From assembly GCA_900107365.1 (NCBI GenBank), contig FNPS01000001.1:186001-250000 (forward strand): a stretch of 64,000 nucleotides of DNA. The letters run 5' to 3'. The position numbers and the translations under genes are program-made. This document shows, piece by piece, positions 53,982 to 63,292 of this stretch. The notes under the pieces are model-generated. The model had not been told where the DNA came from and did no database searches. It was given only the letters and a program-made list of their open reading frames with translations. Position 1 is the stretch's first letter. Each line of letters begins with the position of its first letter. Source of the DNA: Flavobacterium aquidurense. GTDB lineage: Bacteria > Bacteroidota > Bacteroidia > Flavobacteriales > Flavobacteriaceae.

Positions 53982-56900
53982 ATGGAACAACAAATACCAT
54001 ATATTCCTAAAAATAAAGTAAGAATTGTTACTGCAGCTTCTCTTTTTGACGGACACGATGCCGCAATTAATATTATGCGTCGAATTATTCAGTCAACAGG
54101 CGTGGAGGTAATTCATTTAGGTCACGACAGAAGCGTTGAAGAAGTGGTAAATACCGCTATTCAGGAAGATGCAAATGCCATTGCAATGACATCATATCAG
54201 GGTGGGCATAATGAATACTTTAAATATATGTATGACTTGCTTCACGAAAAAGGAGCGGGACACATCAAGATTTTTGGTGGAGGTGGAGGAGTAATTCTGC
54301 CAAGCGAAATTTCTGAATTACATGAATATGGTATTACCAGAATTTATTCTCCGGATGATGGCCGTTCTTTAGGTTTGCAGGGAATGATTAATGATTTAGT
54401 ACAACGTGCCGATTATCCAATAGGAGATAAATTAAATGGAGAAATTGACCATATCGAAAATAAAGTTCCAACAGCAATTGCACGTTTGATATCGGCTGCT
54501 GAAAATTTTCCGGAGATTGCAAAACCGGTTTTCGATCAGATTCATACTAATAATGCCAATTCTAAAATTCCGGTTCTTGGAATTACAGGAACTGGTGGTG
54601 CCGGAAAATCATCTTTGGTTGACGAGTTAGTTCGTCGATTTTTGATTGATTTCCCGGAAAAAACAATCGGATTGATTTCTGTCGATCCTTCCAAAAGAAA
54701 AACCGGAGGAGCACTTTTAGGAGACAGAATCCGTATGAATGCGATTAATAATCCTCGTGTTTATATGCGTTCATTGGCTACACGTCAGTCGAATTTGGCT
54801 TTATCTAAATATGTTGCCGAAGCGATTCAGGTTTTAAAAGCTGCAAAATACGATTTGATTATTCTTGAAACTTCAGGAATTGGGCAGTCTGATACCGAGA
54901 TTATGGATCATTCTGACGTATCCTTATATGTAATGACACCAGAGTTTGGAGCTGCAACACAATTAGAGAAAATCGACATGCTTGATTTTGCTGATTTGGT
55001 GGCTTTGAATAAGTTTGATAAAAGAGGCGCTTTAGACGCGATCCGTGACGTTAAGAAACAATACCAGCGCAATCATAATTTATGGGATAAAAATCCGGAT
55101 GAAATGCCAGTTTTCGGAACCATTGCTTCACAGTTTAATGATCCGGGAATGAACACGCTTTATAAAGCGATCATGGATAAAATTGTCGAAAAAACGGATT
55201 CAGATTTAAAATCGACTTTCGAAATTACGCGCGAAATGAGCGAGAAAATCTTCGTGATTCCGCCACACAGAACGCGTTATTTATCTGAAATTGCAGAGAG
55301 CAACAGAAGTTATGATGAAATCGCACTTTCGCAACAAAAAGTAGCACAGAAACTATACGGAATCTTCAAAACGATAGAATCCGTTTCTGGGAAAATTCCA
55401 CAAATCAATAAAGCAGGAATCGATGATTCGACTGTTTTACCAAGCGGAATTCAGGAATACGACGAAAACAGAATCTTTTTAAACCTTTTACTAAATCAGT
55501 TTGATAAAGTAAAAATGGACTTAGATCCTTACAATTGGGAAATTATCCTGAATTGGGATGATAAAGTAAACAAATACAAAAATCCGGTTTACTCGTTTAA
55601 AGTTCGTGACAAAGAAATTAAAATTGCGACACATACAGAGAGTTTATCGCATTTGCAAATTCCAAAAATAGCTTTACCTAAATACGAAGCCTGGGGTGAT
55701 ATTTTACGTTGGAGTTTACAGGAAAATGTTCCTGGAGAATTTCCGTTCGCTTCAGGATTATATCCTTTTAAACGTGAAGGCGAAGATCCGTCAAGAATGT
55801 TTGCTGGAGAAGGCGGACCAGAAAGAACCAACAAGCGTTTTCATTATGTGAGCGCAGGATTGCCGGCAAAACGTCTTTCGACGGCTTTTGACAGTGTTAC
55901 TTTATACGGAAATGATCCAGATTTACGTCCGGATATTTACGGAAAAATTGGAAATGCAGGAGTTTCGATTTGTTGTCTTGATGATGCTAAAAAACTGTAT
56001 TCAGGTTTCGACCTAGTTCATGCTTTAACATCTGTAAGTATGACCATCAATGGACCGGCGCCAATGTTGCTAGGTTTCTTTATGAATGCGGCGATTGATC
56101 AACAATGTGAATATTACATCAAATCAAACGATTTAGAAAAAGAAGTTGAAGCTAAAATCAACAAAATATACAAAGAAAAAGGAACGGAACGCCCGAAATA
56201 CCAAGGCGATTTGCCGGAAGGAAACAACGGTTTAGGATTAATGCTTTTGGGTGTTACCGGAGACGAAGTTTTGCCTTTGGATGTTTATAACGAAATTAAA
56301 GTCAAAACATTATCGCAAGTTCGTGGTACAGTTCAGGCCGATATTTTAAAAGAAGATCAGGCGCAAAACACTTGTATTTTCTCAACCGAATTTGCTTTGA
56401 GATTAATGGGAGACGTTCAGGAATATTTTATTACCAAAAACGTTCGTAATTTCTATTCTGTTTCGATTTCTGGTTATCATATTGCAGAGGCGGGAGCGAA
56501 CCCAATTACGCAATTGGCTTTCACGCTTTCTAATGGTTTCACTTACGTGGAATATTATTTGAGCCGTGGAATGAGCATCAACGATTTTGGACCGAATTTA
56601 TCGTTCTTTTTCTCGAATGGAGTAGATCCTGAATATTCAGTAATTGGTCGTGTGGCGCGTAAAATTTGGGCGAAAGCCATGAAAAATAAATACGGAGCCA
56701 ATGAAAGAGCACAGATGTTGAAATACCATATTCAGACTTCCGGACGTTCATTACACGCTCAGGAAATTGATTTCAATGATATTAGAACGACTTTACAGGC
56801 TTTATATGCGATTTACGATAACTGTAATTCATTGCATACGAATGCTTACGATGAAGCTATTACAACACCAACAGAGGAGTCAGTACGTCGTGCCATGGCG

Positions 56901-57422
56901 ATTCAGTTGATCATCAATAAAGAATTAGGTTTGGCGAAAAACGAAAACCCAATTCAGGGATCGTTTATTATCGAAGAACTAACAGATTTGGTAGAAGCAG
57001 CTGTTTTACAGGAATTTGACAGAATCACAGAAAGAGGTGGAGTTTTAGGTGCCATGGAAACCATGTACCAACGTTCTAAAATTCAGGAAGAAAGTTTGTA
57101 TTACGAAACCTTAAAACACAACGGAGATTTCCCAATTGTGGGTGTAAATACGTTCTTGAGTTCAAAAGGTTCTCCAACGGTAATTCCGGCAGAAGTAATT
57201 CGCGCCACCGAAGAAGAAAAACAATATCAAATTACGATGCTGGATAACTTACACCAATTCCACGAAGCAAAAGTAAACGAGCATTTAAACAAACTACAGG
57301 AAGCAGCCATTAAAAACGAAAACTTATTCGATCATTTAATGGAAGCTACTAAGGTTTGTTCTTTGGGTCAGATTACTTCAGCTTTGTTTGAAGTGGGTGG
57401 GCAGTATAGAAGGAATATGTAG
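53982..57422 (+). CDS. icmF: Fused isobutyryl-CoA mutase IcmF
   Basis: A 1146-residue fusion. An N-terminal B12-binding domain (about 10-140, DGHDAA at 23-28) is followed by a MeaB-like G-protein chaperone with P-loop GTGGAGKS at 203-210. The large mutase TIM barrel starts near 560. The region [29 protein letters not shown] is of IcmF type; methylmalonyl-CoA mutase has Tyr-containing motifs there. IcmF interconverts isobutyryl-CoA and n-butyryl-CoA with coenzyme B12, and its G domain guards cofactor loading. No epimerase or second mutase subunit adjoins. The last residues VGGQYRRNM and the terminator occur again downstream as fragments. Confidence 0.95.
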   Translation: MEQQIPYIPKNKVRIVTAASLFDGHDAAINIMRRIIQSTGVEVIHLGHDRSVEEVVNTAIQEDANAIAMTSYQGGHNEYFKYMYDLLHEKGAGHIKIFGGGGGVILPSEISELHEYGITRIYSPDDGRSLGLQGMINDLVQRADYPIGDKLNGEIDHIENKVPTAIARLISAAENFPEIAKPVFDQIHTNNANSKIPVLGITGTGGAGKSSLVDELVRRFLIDFPEKTIGLISVDPSKRKTGGALLGDRIRMNAINNPRVYMRSLATRQSNLALSKYVAEAIQVLKAAKYDLIILETSGIGQSDTEIMDHSDVSLYVMTPEFGAATQLEKIDMLDFADLVALNKFDKRGALDAIRDVKKQYQRNHNLWDKNPDEMPVFGTIASQFNDPGMNTLYKAIMDKIVEKTDSDLKSTFEITREMSEKIFVIPPHRTRYLSEIAESNRSYDEIALSQQKVAQKLYGIFKTIESVSGKIPQINKAGIDDSTVLPSGIQEYDENRIFLNLLLNQFDKVKMDLDPYNWEIILNWDDKVNKYKNPVYSFKVRDKEIKIATHTESLSHLQIPKIALPKYEAWGDILRWSLQENVPGEFPFASGLYPFKREGEDPSRMFAGEGGPERTNKRFHYVSAGLPAKRLSTAFDSVTLYGNDPDLRPDIYGKIGNAGVSICCLDDAKKLYSGFDLVHALTSVSMTINGPAPMLLGFFMNAAIDQQCEYYIKSNDLEKEVEAKINKIYKEKGTERPKYQGDLPEGNNGLGLMLLGVTGDEVLPLDVYNEIKVKTLSQVRGTVQADILKEDQAQNTCIFSTEFALRLMGDVQEYFITKNVRNFYSVSISGYHIAEAGANPITQLAFTLSNGFTYVEYYLSRGMSINDFGPNLSFFFSNGVDPEYSVIGRVARKIWAKAMKNKYGANERAQMLKYHIQTSGRSLHAQEIDFNDIRTTLQALYAIYDNCNSLHTNAYDEAITTPTEESVRRAMAIQLIINKELGLAKNENPIQGSFIIEELTDLVEAAVLQEFDRITERGGVLGAMETMYQRSKIQEESLYYETLKHNGDFPIVGVNTFLSSKGSPTVIPAEVIRATEEEKQYQITMLDNLHQFHEAKVNEHLNKLQEAAIKNENLFDHLMEATKVCSLGQITSALFEVGGQYRRNM

Positions 57423-57448
57423 AATCTTTTGGATTTTATTTTATGGAA

Positions 57449-57476
57449 AAACCTCTCAGAAATGAGAGGTTTTTTT
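57449..57476 (+). terminator. icmF terminator (copy 1 of 3)
   Basis: Stem AAACCTCTC / GAGAGGTTT with AGAAAT loop and T run. Nearly the same hairpin recurs at 58642-58670 and 59157-59185. Confidence 0.9.
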
Positions 57477-57554
57477 GTGGGGTAAATTAAATTTTAAAAT
57501 TATTGTTTTCCATTAGAAAACTTATATTTTGAAATAGTTTTTTGTAATATTTTC

Positions 57555-57621
57555 CCCCGCTAGCGCGAGCGTCCCGCTCGTGCCCACAAAGTAATGCACG
57601 AGCGGGACGCTCGCGCCAGCC
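57555..57621. repeat. Short BIME, copy A
   Basis: A REP (CCGCTAGCGCGAGCG, CCCGCTCGTGCCCAC) and an inverted REP (GCACGAGCGGGACG, CGCGCCAGCC) are separated by only AAAGTAAT. A near copy lies at 57700-57764, about 143 bases away. Confidence 0.88.
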
Positions 57622-57626
57622 AATGG

Positions 57627-57835
57627 GATTTAGGTCAGGATATAAGAAATATGAGTACTCCAAGCGGAGTGAGTAAAAATATAACTAAAGGGAATGCCTC
57701 CGCTAGCGCGAGCGTCCCGCTCGTGCCCACAAAGTAATGCACGAGCGAGACGCTCGCGCCAGCCAATGGCGGCGTTTGCTTCAGGCTGAAAAAGATAAAA
57801 TCGAATATTTAGAAAAGTTGCTCAAAGGAAAATAA
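57627..57835 (+). pseudogene. Broken gene fragments split by REPs (regulator C-terminus-like)
   Basis: Fragment 1 (57627-57699) reads DLGQDIRNMSTPSGV then SKNITKGNA and runs into a REP. Fragment 2 (57767-57835) reads WRRLLQAEKDKIEYLEKLLKGK to a stop. The second looks like the C-terminal coiled tail of XRE- or MerR-type regulators (EKDKIEYLEKLL). I infer one gene cut up by REP insertion; the N-terminal part is not present. Confidence 0.45.
57700..57764. repeat. Short BIME, copy B
   Basis: The same REP/inverted-REP arrangement as 57555-57621, ending CGCCAGCCAATGG as the first copy does. Confidence 0.88.
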
Positions 57836-57948
57836 TTTCCTCCAGAAGTTTATTCATAAAAAGCATCAGCCACGGTTGGTGCTTTTCTATTTTAATGCAA
57901 ATGTTTCAGAGCATTATTGTATATTTAAAATCAAATCGTGAAGTTATA

Positions 57949-58566
57949 ATGAGTATTGTACTGGAAAATAAAGGAATCCAAACAGATTATTTTTATGTGC
58001 CGCCTTTTGTTTTACAAGAAGGTGAAGTTGTTGTTTTGTTTTTATATAATGGAGGTTATTATTATGATACAGAGGTATTTCTCAGGGATATTTTTTGCGG
58101 TAAAATCAAGCACGAAAATGTGATCCTGAATCGAAAAATGAGTTTTGTTGATTATTTTCGAAGATCATACTTTAGAGATACTTTTTTTCCTCTAACAGTT
58201 GGAAGATATCTTAAGAAAAATGCAGATCTTAAAAGTCCTTTTTCTAATAAAATATATGAAGATGAATGTATTAAAAAAGAAACCAAAATAGAGAAGTTGC
58301 CCGGAACTCTAAGAAAGCTTTTAAGTTTATATGTGACGCTTTCAAAAACAAAAGATATAGTATTTGACTTAGCAGGACTTGATCCGCAAGGAGCTGAGTT
58401 TACTTTTAAGATAGTAAAAGATGCAGTAAAAGAAGGAGGTTCAGCGATTCTGCTCGATCATTTTGAGGATATGAAAGATCATGCATCAAAATACATTGAG
58501 GTAGAATGGAATAAGGATATGTTACCTCCTCTAAAAGAATTTAAATTAAACTTATACAAAAAATAA
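57949..58566 (+). CDS. Degenerate ABC-ATPase-like protein
   Basis: 205 residues from the ATG at 57949; a longer frame from 57895 is open. The layout follows an ABC ATPase domain but key residues are lost. FVLQEGEVVVLFLYNGGYYYD occupies the Walker A place without a GxxGxGKS/T. LPGTLRKLLSLYVTLSKTKDIVFDLAGLDPQG mirrors the LSGGQ, Walker B and D-loop order, and the H-loop His is in LLDHFEDM. It has no membrane segment. Probably does not hydrolyse ATP normally. No permease gene lies nearby. It sits between two copies of the icmF tail. Confidence 0.68.
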   Translation: MSIVLENKGIQTDYFYVPPFVLQEGEVVVLFLYNGGYYYDTEVFLRDIFCGKIKHENVILNRKMSFVDYFRRSYFRDTFFPLTVGRYLKKNADLKSPFSNKIYEDECIKKETKIEKLPGTLRKLLSLYVTLSKTKDIVFDLAGLDPQGAEFTFKIVKDAVKEGGSAILLDHFEDMKDHASKYIEVEWNKDMLPPLKEFKLNLYKK

Positions 58567-58576
58567 TTAGAGACTG

Positions 58577-58618
58577 CTTCGGTTTAAGGTTGATGGACAA
58601 TATAGAAGTAACATGTGA
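58577..58618 (+). pseudogene. Relic of the icmF 3' end, copy 2
   Basis: Reads FKVDGQYRSNM then stop, matching the icmF end [11 protein letters not shown]. The nucleotides (GGACAATATAGAAG against GGGCAGTATAGAAG) and the following AT-rich spacer and terminator also match. No upstream mutase sequence remains. Confidence 0.7.
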
Positions 58619-58641
58619 ATTTTACTATTTTATAGATTTAG

Positions 58642-58670
58642 AAAACCTCTCAGAAATGAGAGGTTTTTTT
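58642..58670 (+). terminator. icmF-type terminator, copy 2 of 3
   Basis: AAAACCTCTC / GAGAGGTTTT with AGAAAT loop and a T run, 24 bases beyond the icmF-tail relic. Confidence 0.85.
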
Positions 58671-58870
58671 GTTTAAAAATTTAAGTAATAAAATATAAAT
58701 CAACATTCATACTTGAGATTTCCAAGAGTATTTAAACTGCTTAGAGTTATAATAAAAAAGTTAGTATTAAAATGTCTGATATTAATGTTTTTTTAGTCTT
58801 TTGGTGTTAGGTGTTTGTTTTGTAGAGTGATAAATTGGTTTTAATTCTAGGATAAAATAAAATTGTATTT

Positions 58871-58990
58871 ATGGAAATGGTAATAATAGATGATTTTAAT
58901 ATTATGTTATTTATATGGCAGATATTATGTCTTATATTTTGGATAGCAGTAATATATTTATTGTATAAAATTTATAAAAAAAATAAATAG
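58871..58990 (+). CDS. Mini membrane protein
   Basis: A 39-residue ORF, MEMVIIDDFNIMLFIW through one long hydrophobic helix (ILCLIFWIAVIYLLYK) to a basic tail IYKKNK. It is followed after about 13 bases by a terminator, which supports transcription. The type (short helix plus KKNK) is common in Flavobacterium; function unknown. Confidence 0.6.
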   Translation: MEMVIIDDFNIMLFIWQILCLIFWIAVIYLLYKIYKKNK

Positions 58991-59003
58991 ATTTTAACTT
59001 AAA

Positions 59004-59031
59004 AAAATGGGAATGCACTTTCCCATTTTTG
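59004..59031 (+). terminator. Terminator after the mini membrane protein
   Basis: Stem AAAATGGGAA / TTCCCATTTT with a TGCACT loop and a T-rich tail. Confidence 0.82.
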
Positions 59032-59074
59032 CTTTTACTTATTGCAATTAAAATGTTATTTCATTAGACTTTCT

Positions 59075-59132
59075 CCCGATTGCGCGAGCGTCCGCTCGTG
59101 CACGCAAAGTTTGGAATATAGAAAAAACATGC
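59075..59132 (+). repeat. REP plus icmF-tail relic, copy 3
   Basis: A slightly damaged REP (TTGCGCGAGCGTCCGCTCGT) is followed at 59109-59132 by TTTGGAATATAGAAAAAACA, which aligns with the icmF tail relic of copy 2. The third terminator lies 25 bases on. Confidence 0.6.
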
Positions 59133-59156
59133 AATTTTTATTTTTTAATTATATAG

Positions 59157-59185
59157 AAAACCTCTCAGCAATGAGAGGTTTTTTC
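59157..59185 (+). terminator. icmF-type terminator, copy 3 of 3
   Basis: AAAACCTCTC / GAGAGGTTTT with AGCAAT loop and a T run. It ends just 13 bases before the next ATG. Confidence 0.85.
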
Positions 59186-59197
59186 TATTTTAGTGTC

Positions 59198-60397
59198 ATG
59201 AAAAATACCATCTATTCTATTCTGTTTCTTTTTGTTACGGTTTTTGGTTATACTCAGGATAAGGTATTACAAACGGGAGTTATTATAGATTCGATTAAAA
59301 TTGCAAATACTCCAACAGAATCCTATGCAATATATTTTCCTAAAAAATATGATGGTAAAACCTCTTTGGCAGTGGTATTTATTTTTGAACCAGCCGGTAG
59401 AGGTAAAAAAGGAATAGCACCCTTTATTCTGGCTGCAGAAATGTATAATTATATTTTGGTATGCTCGAATACTTCAAGAAATGGATCAACCCAAACTAAT
59501 GTTGCTATTGCCAATAGATTATTTGATGATGTATTGCAAACCTGTGCTATTGATAGTTCACAACTTTATATAGCAGGTTTTTCAGGTGGTGCAAGATTAG
59601 CAAGTTTTTTTGGGATATCAACTGGCGTTTTCCAGGGAGTTATTGCTTGTGGCGCTTCTTTTAATGGTATGGATAAGTTTATACCTCCTGCTAATAATTT
59701 CTCCTATCTAGGTATGATTGGAAATAAGGATATGAATTACCTGGAAATGATCGAAAATAAACATTGGCTGGATAACGCGAAGATTGTAAACACACTATTT
59801 ATTTCGCATGAAAACCATGTCTGGCCTAAACAATCTGAAATGCTTCGGGCATTTGACTGGTTGGAAATTCAGGCCTATAGAAAAAACATAAGGCCAAAGA
59901 ACGATACAATTCTTAAAAGAATTTACAATACCAATTTACGAATAGCCGATAGTTTAAAAGCGAATAAAGAAATGGTTCTTTCGGTAAATGCCTGTGAAAA
60001 GGGAATTACTTTTTTTAATACAAATGAAGACAATCTTCTAAGAGCTAAGATTGCCGAAATCAAAAAATCGAAAGAATATAAAGATGAAATAGGAAAAATG
60101 GAGAAGATAAAGGTTTTGGAAAATGAACTTTTAGATAAACTATCGCTTCGCTTTGACCAGGAATTAAAATCGGCAAAGAGTACTAGTAACTTTAAGTTTT
60201 GGAAATCTGAAATTAAGAATCTGAAAGTTATGAAATTAGATGACAAAAATCCTTTAGCCCAAAATATGGCGATTAGGGTATTAGATTGGTTTCAGGTTTC
60301 GGTTTATGAAACTGGGCAGGAATATAAAAGAAACCAGCAAAATGACAAATTTACTTATTGCGAAGAATTGTATAAAATTGTTACTGAAACAAACTAA
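59198..60397 (+). CDS. Exported alpha/beta-hydrolase (esterase-like)
   Basis: 399 residues from the ATG at 59198. The longer frame from 59042 runs through a REP and a terminator and lacks a signal. The signal peptide (1-20) ends VFGYTQ. A hydrolase core follows: YAIYFPKKYDGKTSLAVVFIFEPAG (oxyanion strand), the nucleophile elbow GFSGGARLASFF, and a late His in FISHENHVWP. The pattern is that of dienelactone hydrolase/PHB-depolymerase-type esterases. The C-terminal third is helical and unique. Acts in the periplasm or outside; substrate unknown. Confidence 0.82.
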   Translation: MKNTIYSILFLFVTVFGYTQDKVLQTGVIIDSIKIANTPTESYAIYFPKKYDGKTSLAVVFIFEPAGRGKKGIAPFILAAEMYNYILVCSNTSRNGSTQTNVAIANRLFDDVLQTCAIDSSQLYIAGFSGGARLASFFGISTGVFQGVIACGASFNGMDKFIPPANNFSYLGMIGNKDMNYLEMIENKHWLDNAKIVNTLFISHENHVWPKQSEMLRAFDWLEIQAYRKNIRPKNDTILKRIYNTNLRIADSLKANKEMVLSVNACEKGITFFNTNEDNLLRAKIAEIKKSKEYKDEIGKMEKIKVLENELLDKLSLRFDQELKSAKSTSNFKFWKSEIKNLKVMKLDDKNPLAQNMAIRVLDWFQVSVYETGQEYKRNQQNDKFTYCEELYKIVTETN

Positions 60398-60634
60398 GAT
60401 AAAAAACTCCTTCTGAACTACCGTTTGGACATAAATATTGCAAATCAATTTTAAACACAAATTTCACCGATTTGCATCAATTTTAATAGTTGGCGTAGTT
60501 TATGAAATTAATTTCGCAACCGAAAATTAGTGCCAATTAGTGGAATTAGTGTTTGTTTTATACTTGTGTGCAGACGTTAGCGTTCTGAGAGCTGTTTTTT
60601 ACAGACATAAAAACATGTCAATATTGTAGATTGT

Positions 60635-61015
60635 TTATTTCTTCTTAGGTAGTATTTTAGATTTTCGTTTTAGACTTTCAATCAGCGCATCGGCTTTTTC
60701 ATTTTGAGAAATAAATCGCAAAGATTCTGCATAACGGTAATAATACATCGGTTCAAGATCGTATGTCATAGCAAACAACTCGCCATACCATTTTGCTGCT
60801 TTATCCAGATTACAAATTGCATACGATGAATTTCCAAGTTTCTGAAACAGATCTATGGACTTATAACCTTTTGCGGCAACTTTTTCATAAGTTTTTGTTA
60901 CATCAACATAAGCGTATTTCTCGCCTATTTTATCGGTTACGTAGTTTTCATTTTGAGCAGAAAGCTCTAAACAAAAAATAGTTAAGAGTAATAAAATGGC
61001 CTGTTTTTTTTTCAT
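60635..61015 (-). CDS. Short exported TPR-like protein (OmpA-family N-terminal homologue)
   Basis: 126 residues with a signal peptide ending LELSAQN. The mature part (YAYVDVTKTYEKVAAKGYKSIDLFQKLGNSSYAICNL, AAKWYGELFA, EPMYYYRYAESLRF) parallels the TPR region of the OmpA-family protein at 12819-14957 (YYFRYAQTLKA there). It stops before the PD40 and OmpA parts and ends RKSKILPKKK. Either a truncated paralogue or a stand-alone TPR subunit. Confidence 0.75.
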   Translation of the reverse strand: MKKKQAILLLLTIFCLELSAQNENYVTDKIGEKYAYVDVTKTYEKVAAKGYKSIDLFQKLGNSSYAICNLDKAAKWYGELFAMTYDLEPMYYYRYAESLRFISQNEKADALIESLKRKSKILPKKK

Positions 61016-61189
61016 GCGCCTATGAGATTATAAATAACGTAGTGGTACAAATGTATTTAAAACTATTGATGTTTTATTTGTTTAACGGTTAAACGTGAAT
61101 TTAACTATCATAATAACAGTTTGTTATGATGGTAATAACAAAACGTAAAAATCGTATTATATTGTGTAGGTAAAATAAAATAACAAAAA

Positions 61190-61218
61190 AAAAGCAGCTC
61201 CTGGAACGAGCTGCTTTT
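61190..61218 (-). terminator. Terminator of the first exported array gene
   Basis: An 11-bp stem AAAAGCAGCTC / GAGCTGCTTTT, followed on the minus strand by a T run. The type is shared with the other array genes. Confidence 0.88.
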
Positions 61219-61241
61219 AACTTTTTGGGCAAAAAGAGTGA

Positions 61242-61628
61242 TTAACGACGAAATGCAGGACTTTCGTTTACAGATTCATCTAATGCAATTTTCTTTACTT
61301 TCTTAGCTACAACTTTTATTTCATGTTTAGCAACTTTACCGCTTTCTTTTACTTCTAAAACGTAAGTTCCGGCTGGAAAACCTTCTAAACTTATTGTTTT
61401 TGAAATTTCTAATTTGTCTGCAGCAGAATCTCCACTGTATACCAAATTATTACTTTCATCATAAATAGAAAAAATTGATTTTTCTACGGTGTTTAAAGTA
61501 AAACTAACTACTTTTCCGTTTCCGGTAATTATATTTAAAATATAATCTCCTTTTCCATCAATTGCGTAGGTAAAAATTGTTGTTAGAAATAAGGCAACAA
61601 CTAAGCCCATTTGGGTAAATTTTGTCAT
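61242..61628 (-). CDS. Small exported beta-sandwich protein, array member 1 (divergent)
   Basis: 128 residues from the ATG at 61628. The upstream frame begins at a TTG in an AT-rich start-site tract. The signal peptide ends FTYAIDG. The mature domain reads DYILNIITGNGKVVSFTLN, SIFSIYDESNNLVYSGDSA, ISLEGFPAGTYVLEVKESGKVAKHEIKVV. The same IDG..., V-K-..IYD..., GTY.LEV pattern occurs in the next three genes. It resembles DUF3244-type and T9SS C-terminal-domain beta sandwiches, without a long passenger. Secreted or periplasmic; function unknown. Confidence 0.82.
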   Translation of the reverse strand: MTKFTQMGLVVALFLTTIFTYAIDGKGDYILNIITGNGKVVSFTLNTVEKSIFSIYDESNNLVYSGDSAADKLEISKTISLEGFPAGTYVLEVKESGKVAKHEIKVVAKKVKKIALDESVNESPAFRR

Positions 61629-61906
61629 GTCTTTTTTAATTGTTTTTAAATTGTTTAATACTAAATAGTGGAACGGTAAAACTAGCAAAAAAATTTAATT
61701 TTGTGCAAAAAAATACCGTTTTCAAACGGATAAGTTGCTGAATTAAAGATGTTTCTATGTTTTTCTTAAACTATGTACGTAAAAACCTAAAGATTGGATG
61801 TTTTTTTGCTGCTTTTTTTAAAAGTGTAAAAACCAGACTTTTAAAATTATTAAGAATAGTTTTTCAAAAATATCAGAGAAAGGAATTTTTCTAAAAATAA
61901 GGCACA

Positions 61907-61942
61907 AAAAAACAGCTCAATAACCACAAAGAGCTGTTTTAA
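61907..61942 (-). terminator. Terminator of array member 2
   Basis: AAAACAGCTC / GAGCTGTTTT with the loop AATAACCACAAA. The same hairpin and loop recur after members 3 and 4. Confidence 0.88.
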
Positions 61943-62008
61943 AACAATTACGTTTTTATTTTTCTAACTATCTAACCTCATTTTTATACTTTATAATAGT
62001 ATAACTTT

Positions 62009-62416
62009 TTAGCGTGTTGCAACGCTTGTATTTTTGTTGTAGAAACCTGCTTTGTAAACTGATGAAACTGCTTTTTTTGATAAAACAGAAGTTTCATCAG
62101 TAATAATAATTTCATGTTTTACTTTTTTTACATTATCTTCAACTTCCAGATAGTAAGTTCCTTCCGGAAATTCTTCTAAGCTAAAAGTTCTCAAAATTCC
62201 ATCTTTACCTGAAGCATTTTCAGAATAAATTAGATTACCATCTTTGTCATAAATAGCCAAGCTTGCCTTTTTCACCTGATTAAGGGCAAATGTGATCAGC
62301 TTTCCATTTGTTTTTAAAACATGAAGGTTAAAATCTTCATTCCCGTCGATTGCATAAGTACTCATTCCTGTGAAAAGCACCGCACATACTAAACTTAATT
62401 TTAAAATCTTTTTCAT
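62009..62416 (-). CDS. Small exported beta-sandwich protein, array member 2
   Basis: 135 residues. The signal peptide MKKILKLSLVCAVLFTGM ends before STYAIDG and is the same in member 3. The mature domain shows NEDFNLHVLKTNGKLITFAL, ASLAIYDKDGNLIYSE, FSLEEFPEGTYYLEV and VKHEIIITDE, then a variable tail. Close in sequence to member 3 and to the partial member 4, so a recent tandem duplication with a period of about 880 bases. Confidence 0.88.
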   Translation of the reverse strand: MKKILKLSLVCAVLFTGMSTYAIDGNEDFNLHVLKTNGKLITFALNQVKKASLAIYDKDGNLIYSENASGKDGILRTFSLEEFPEGTYYLEVEDNVKKVKHEIIITDETSVLSKKAVSSVYKAGFYNKNTSVATR

Positions 62417-62650
62417 GGCATTAGTTTTTAAATTAATAGTTCTAATTCTCTGATGCTAAATTACTTAAGTTGTAGGGTTTTTTACACAACTCTATTCTCC
62501 AATTTAGATGCTGTATTCTCATTTACGAAACCGTTATAGGTTAAAAATTGAATTATTTTTATCGTTTTAGTTAATTCACTTATTATTTTTTAATGTTTTT
62601 CCTTCTTTAACTAAATGTAAAATCTTCTGTATTTCTTACAAAAAGTTACT
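62417..62650 (-). promoter_or_regulatory. Conserved leader of array member 2
   Basis: The region upstream of the ATG shares long blocks with the leader of member 3 (63293-63530), for example TTACGAAACCGTTATAGG and TGATGCTAAATTAC. Promoter and control are probably shared. No coding potential. Confidence 0.6.
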
Positions 62651-62656
62651 TTAAAA

Positions 62657-62777
62657 TTAACCGCAAGGAATGCCAGGTTTTTATATTTCAAGCTTTATAA
62701 AAACGAAAAAGTTTGCAAAGCTTTATCAATAAAACTTTGCGAACTTTGCATAATTCTTTGCGAACTTTGCGTTAAGT
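62657..62777. repeat. CGCAAAG-type inverted repeat in the array, copy 1
   Basis: Starts TTAACCGCAAGG and ends GCGAACTTTGCGTTAAG, with CTTTATCAATAAAACTTTGC inside. Sister copy at 63536-63658. Confidence 0.75.
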
Positions 62778-62786
62778 AGGAAACAA

Positions 62787-62822
62787 AAAAAACAGCTCAA
62801 TAACCACAAAGAGCTGTTTATA
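62787..62822 (-). terminator. Terminator of array member 3
   Basis: AAACAGCTC / GAGCTGTTT with the loop AATAACCACAAA. Confidence 0.86.
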
Positions 62823-62890
62823 AACAATCACGTTTTTACTTTACTAACTATCTAACCTCATTTTTATACTTTATGAGAGTATAAACTTTT

Positions 62891-63292
62891 TTAGCGTACT
62901 GCTACGCTTGTATTTTTTGCAGCATCTTTATATACTGATGAAATTGCTTTTGATGATAAAACCGAAGCATCATCAGTAATTGTAATTTCATGTCTCACTT
63001 TTTTCACACTGTCTTCTACTTCTAAGATGTAAGTTCCTTCTGGAAATTCTTCGAAGCTGAAAGTTCTTAAGATTCCATCTTTACCAGAAGCATTTTCAGA
63101 ATATAGTACAGAACCATCTTTGTCATAAATAGTTAGAGTTGCTTTCTTAACCTGGTTAAGTGCAAAAGTCACTAGTTTTCCATTTCCTTTTAATACATGA
63201 AGGTTAAAATCTTCATTCCCGTCAATTGCATAAGTACTCATTCCTGTGAAAAGCACTGCACATACTAAACTCAATTTTAAAATCTTTTTCAT
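62891..63292 (-). CDS. Small exported beta-sandwich protein, array member 3
   Basis: 133 residues. Same signal peptide as member 2. The mature domain shows NEDFNLHVLKGNGKLVTFAL, ATLTIYDKDGSVLYSE, FSFEEFPEGTYILEV and VRHEITITDD, ending NTSVAVR. Differences from member 2 are mostly conservative, suggesting selection to keep the protein. The function is unknown. The amount of duplication hints at dosage or surface variation. Confidence 0.88.
   Translation of the reverse strand: MKKILKLSLVCAVLFTGMSTYAIDGNEDFNLHVLKGNGKLVTFALNQVKKATLTIYDKDGSVLYSENASGKDGILRTFSFEEFPEGTYILEVEDSVKKVRHEITITDDASVLSSKAISSVYKDAAKNTSVAVR

Noticed and set aside
59042..59197. N-terminal extension of the hydrolase
   Set aside because: It runs through a REP and a terminator hairpin; the ATG at 59198 gives a clean signal peptide.
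60398..60634. Gene in the gap between the hydrolase and the TPR-like gene
   Set aside because: Only AT-rich sequence and short repeat words such as CAATTAGTGGAATTAGTG; no frame with support.
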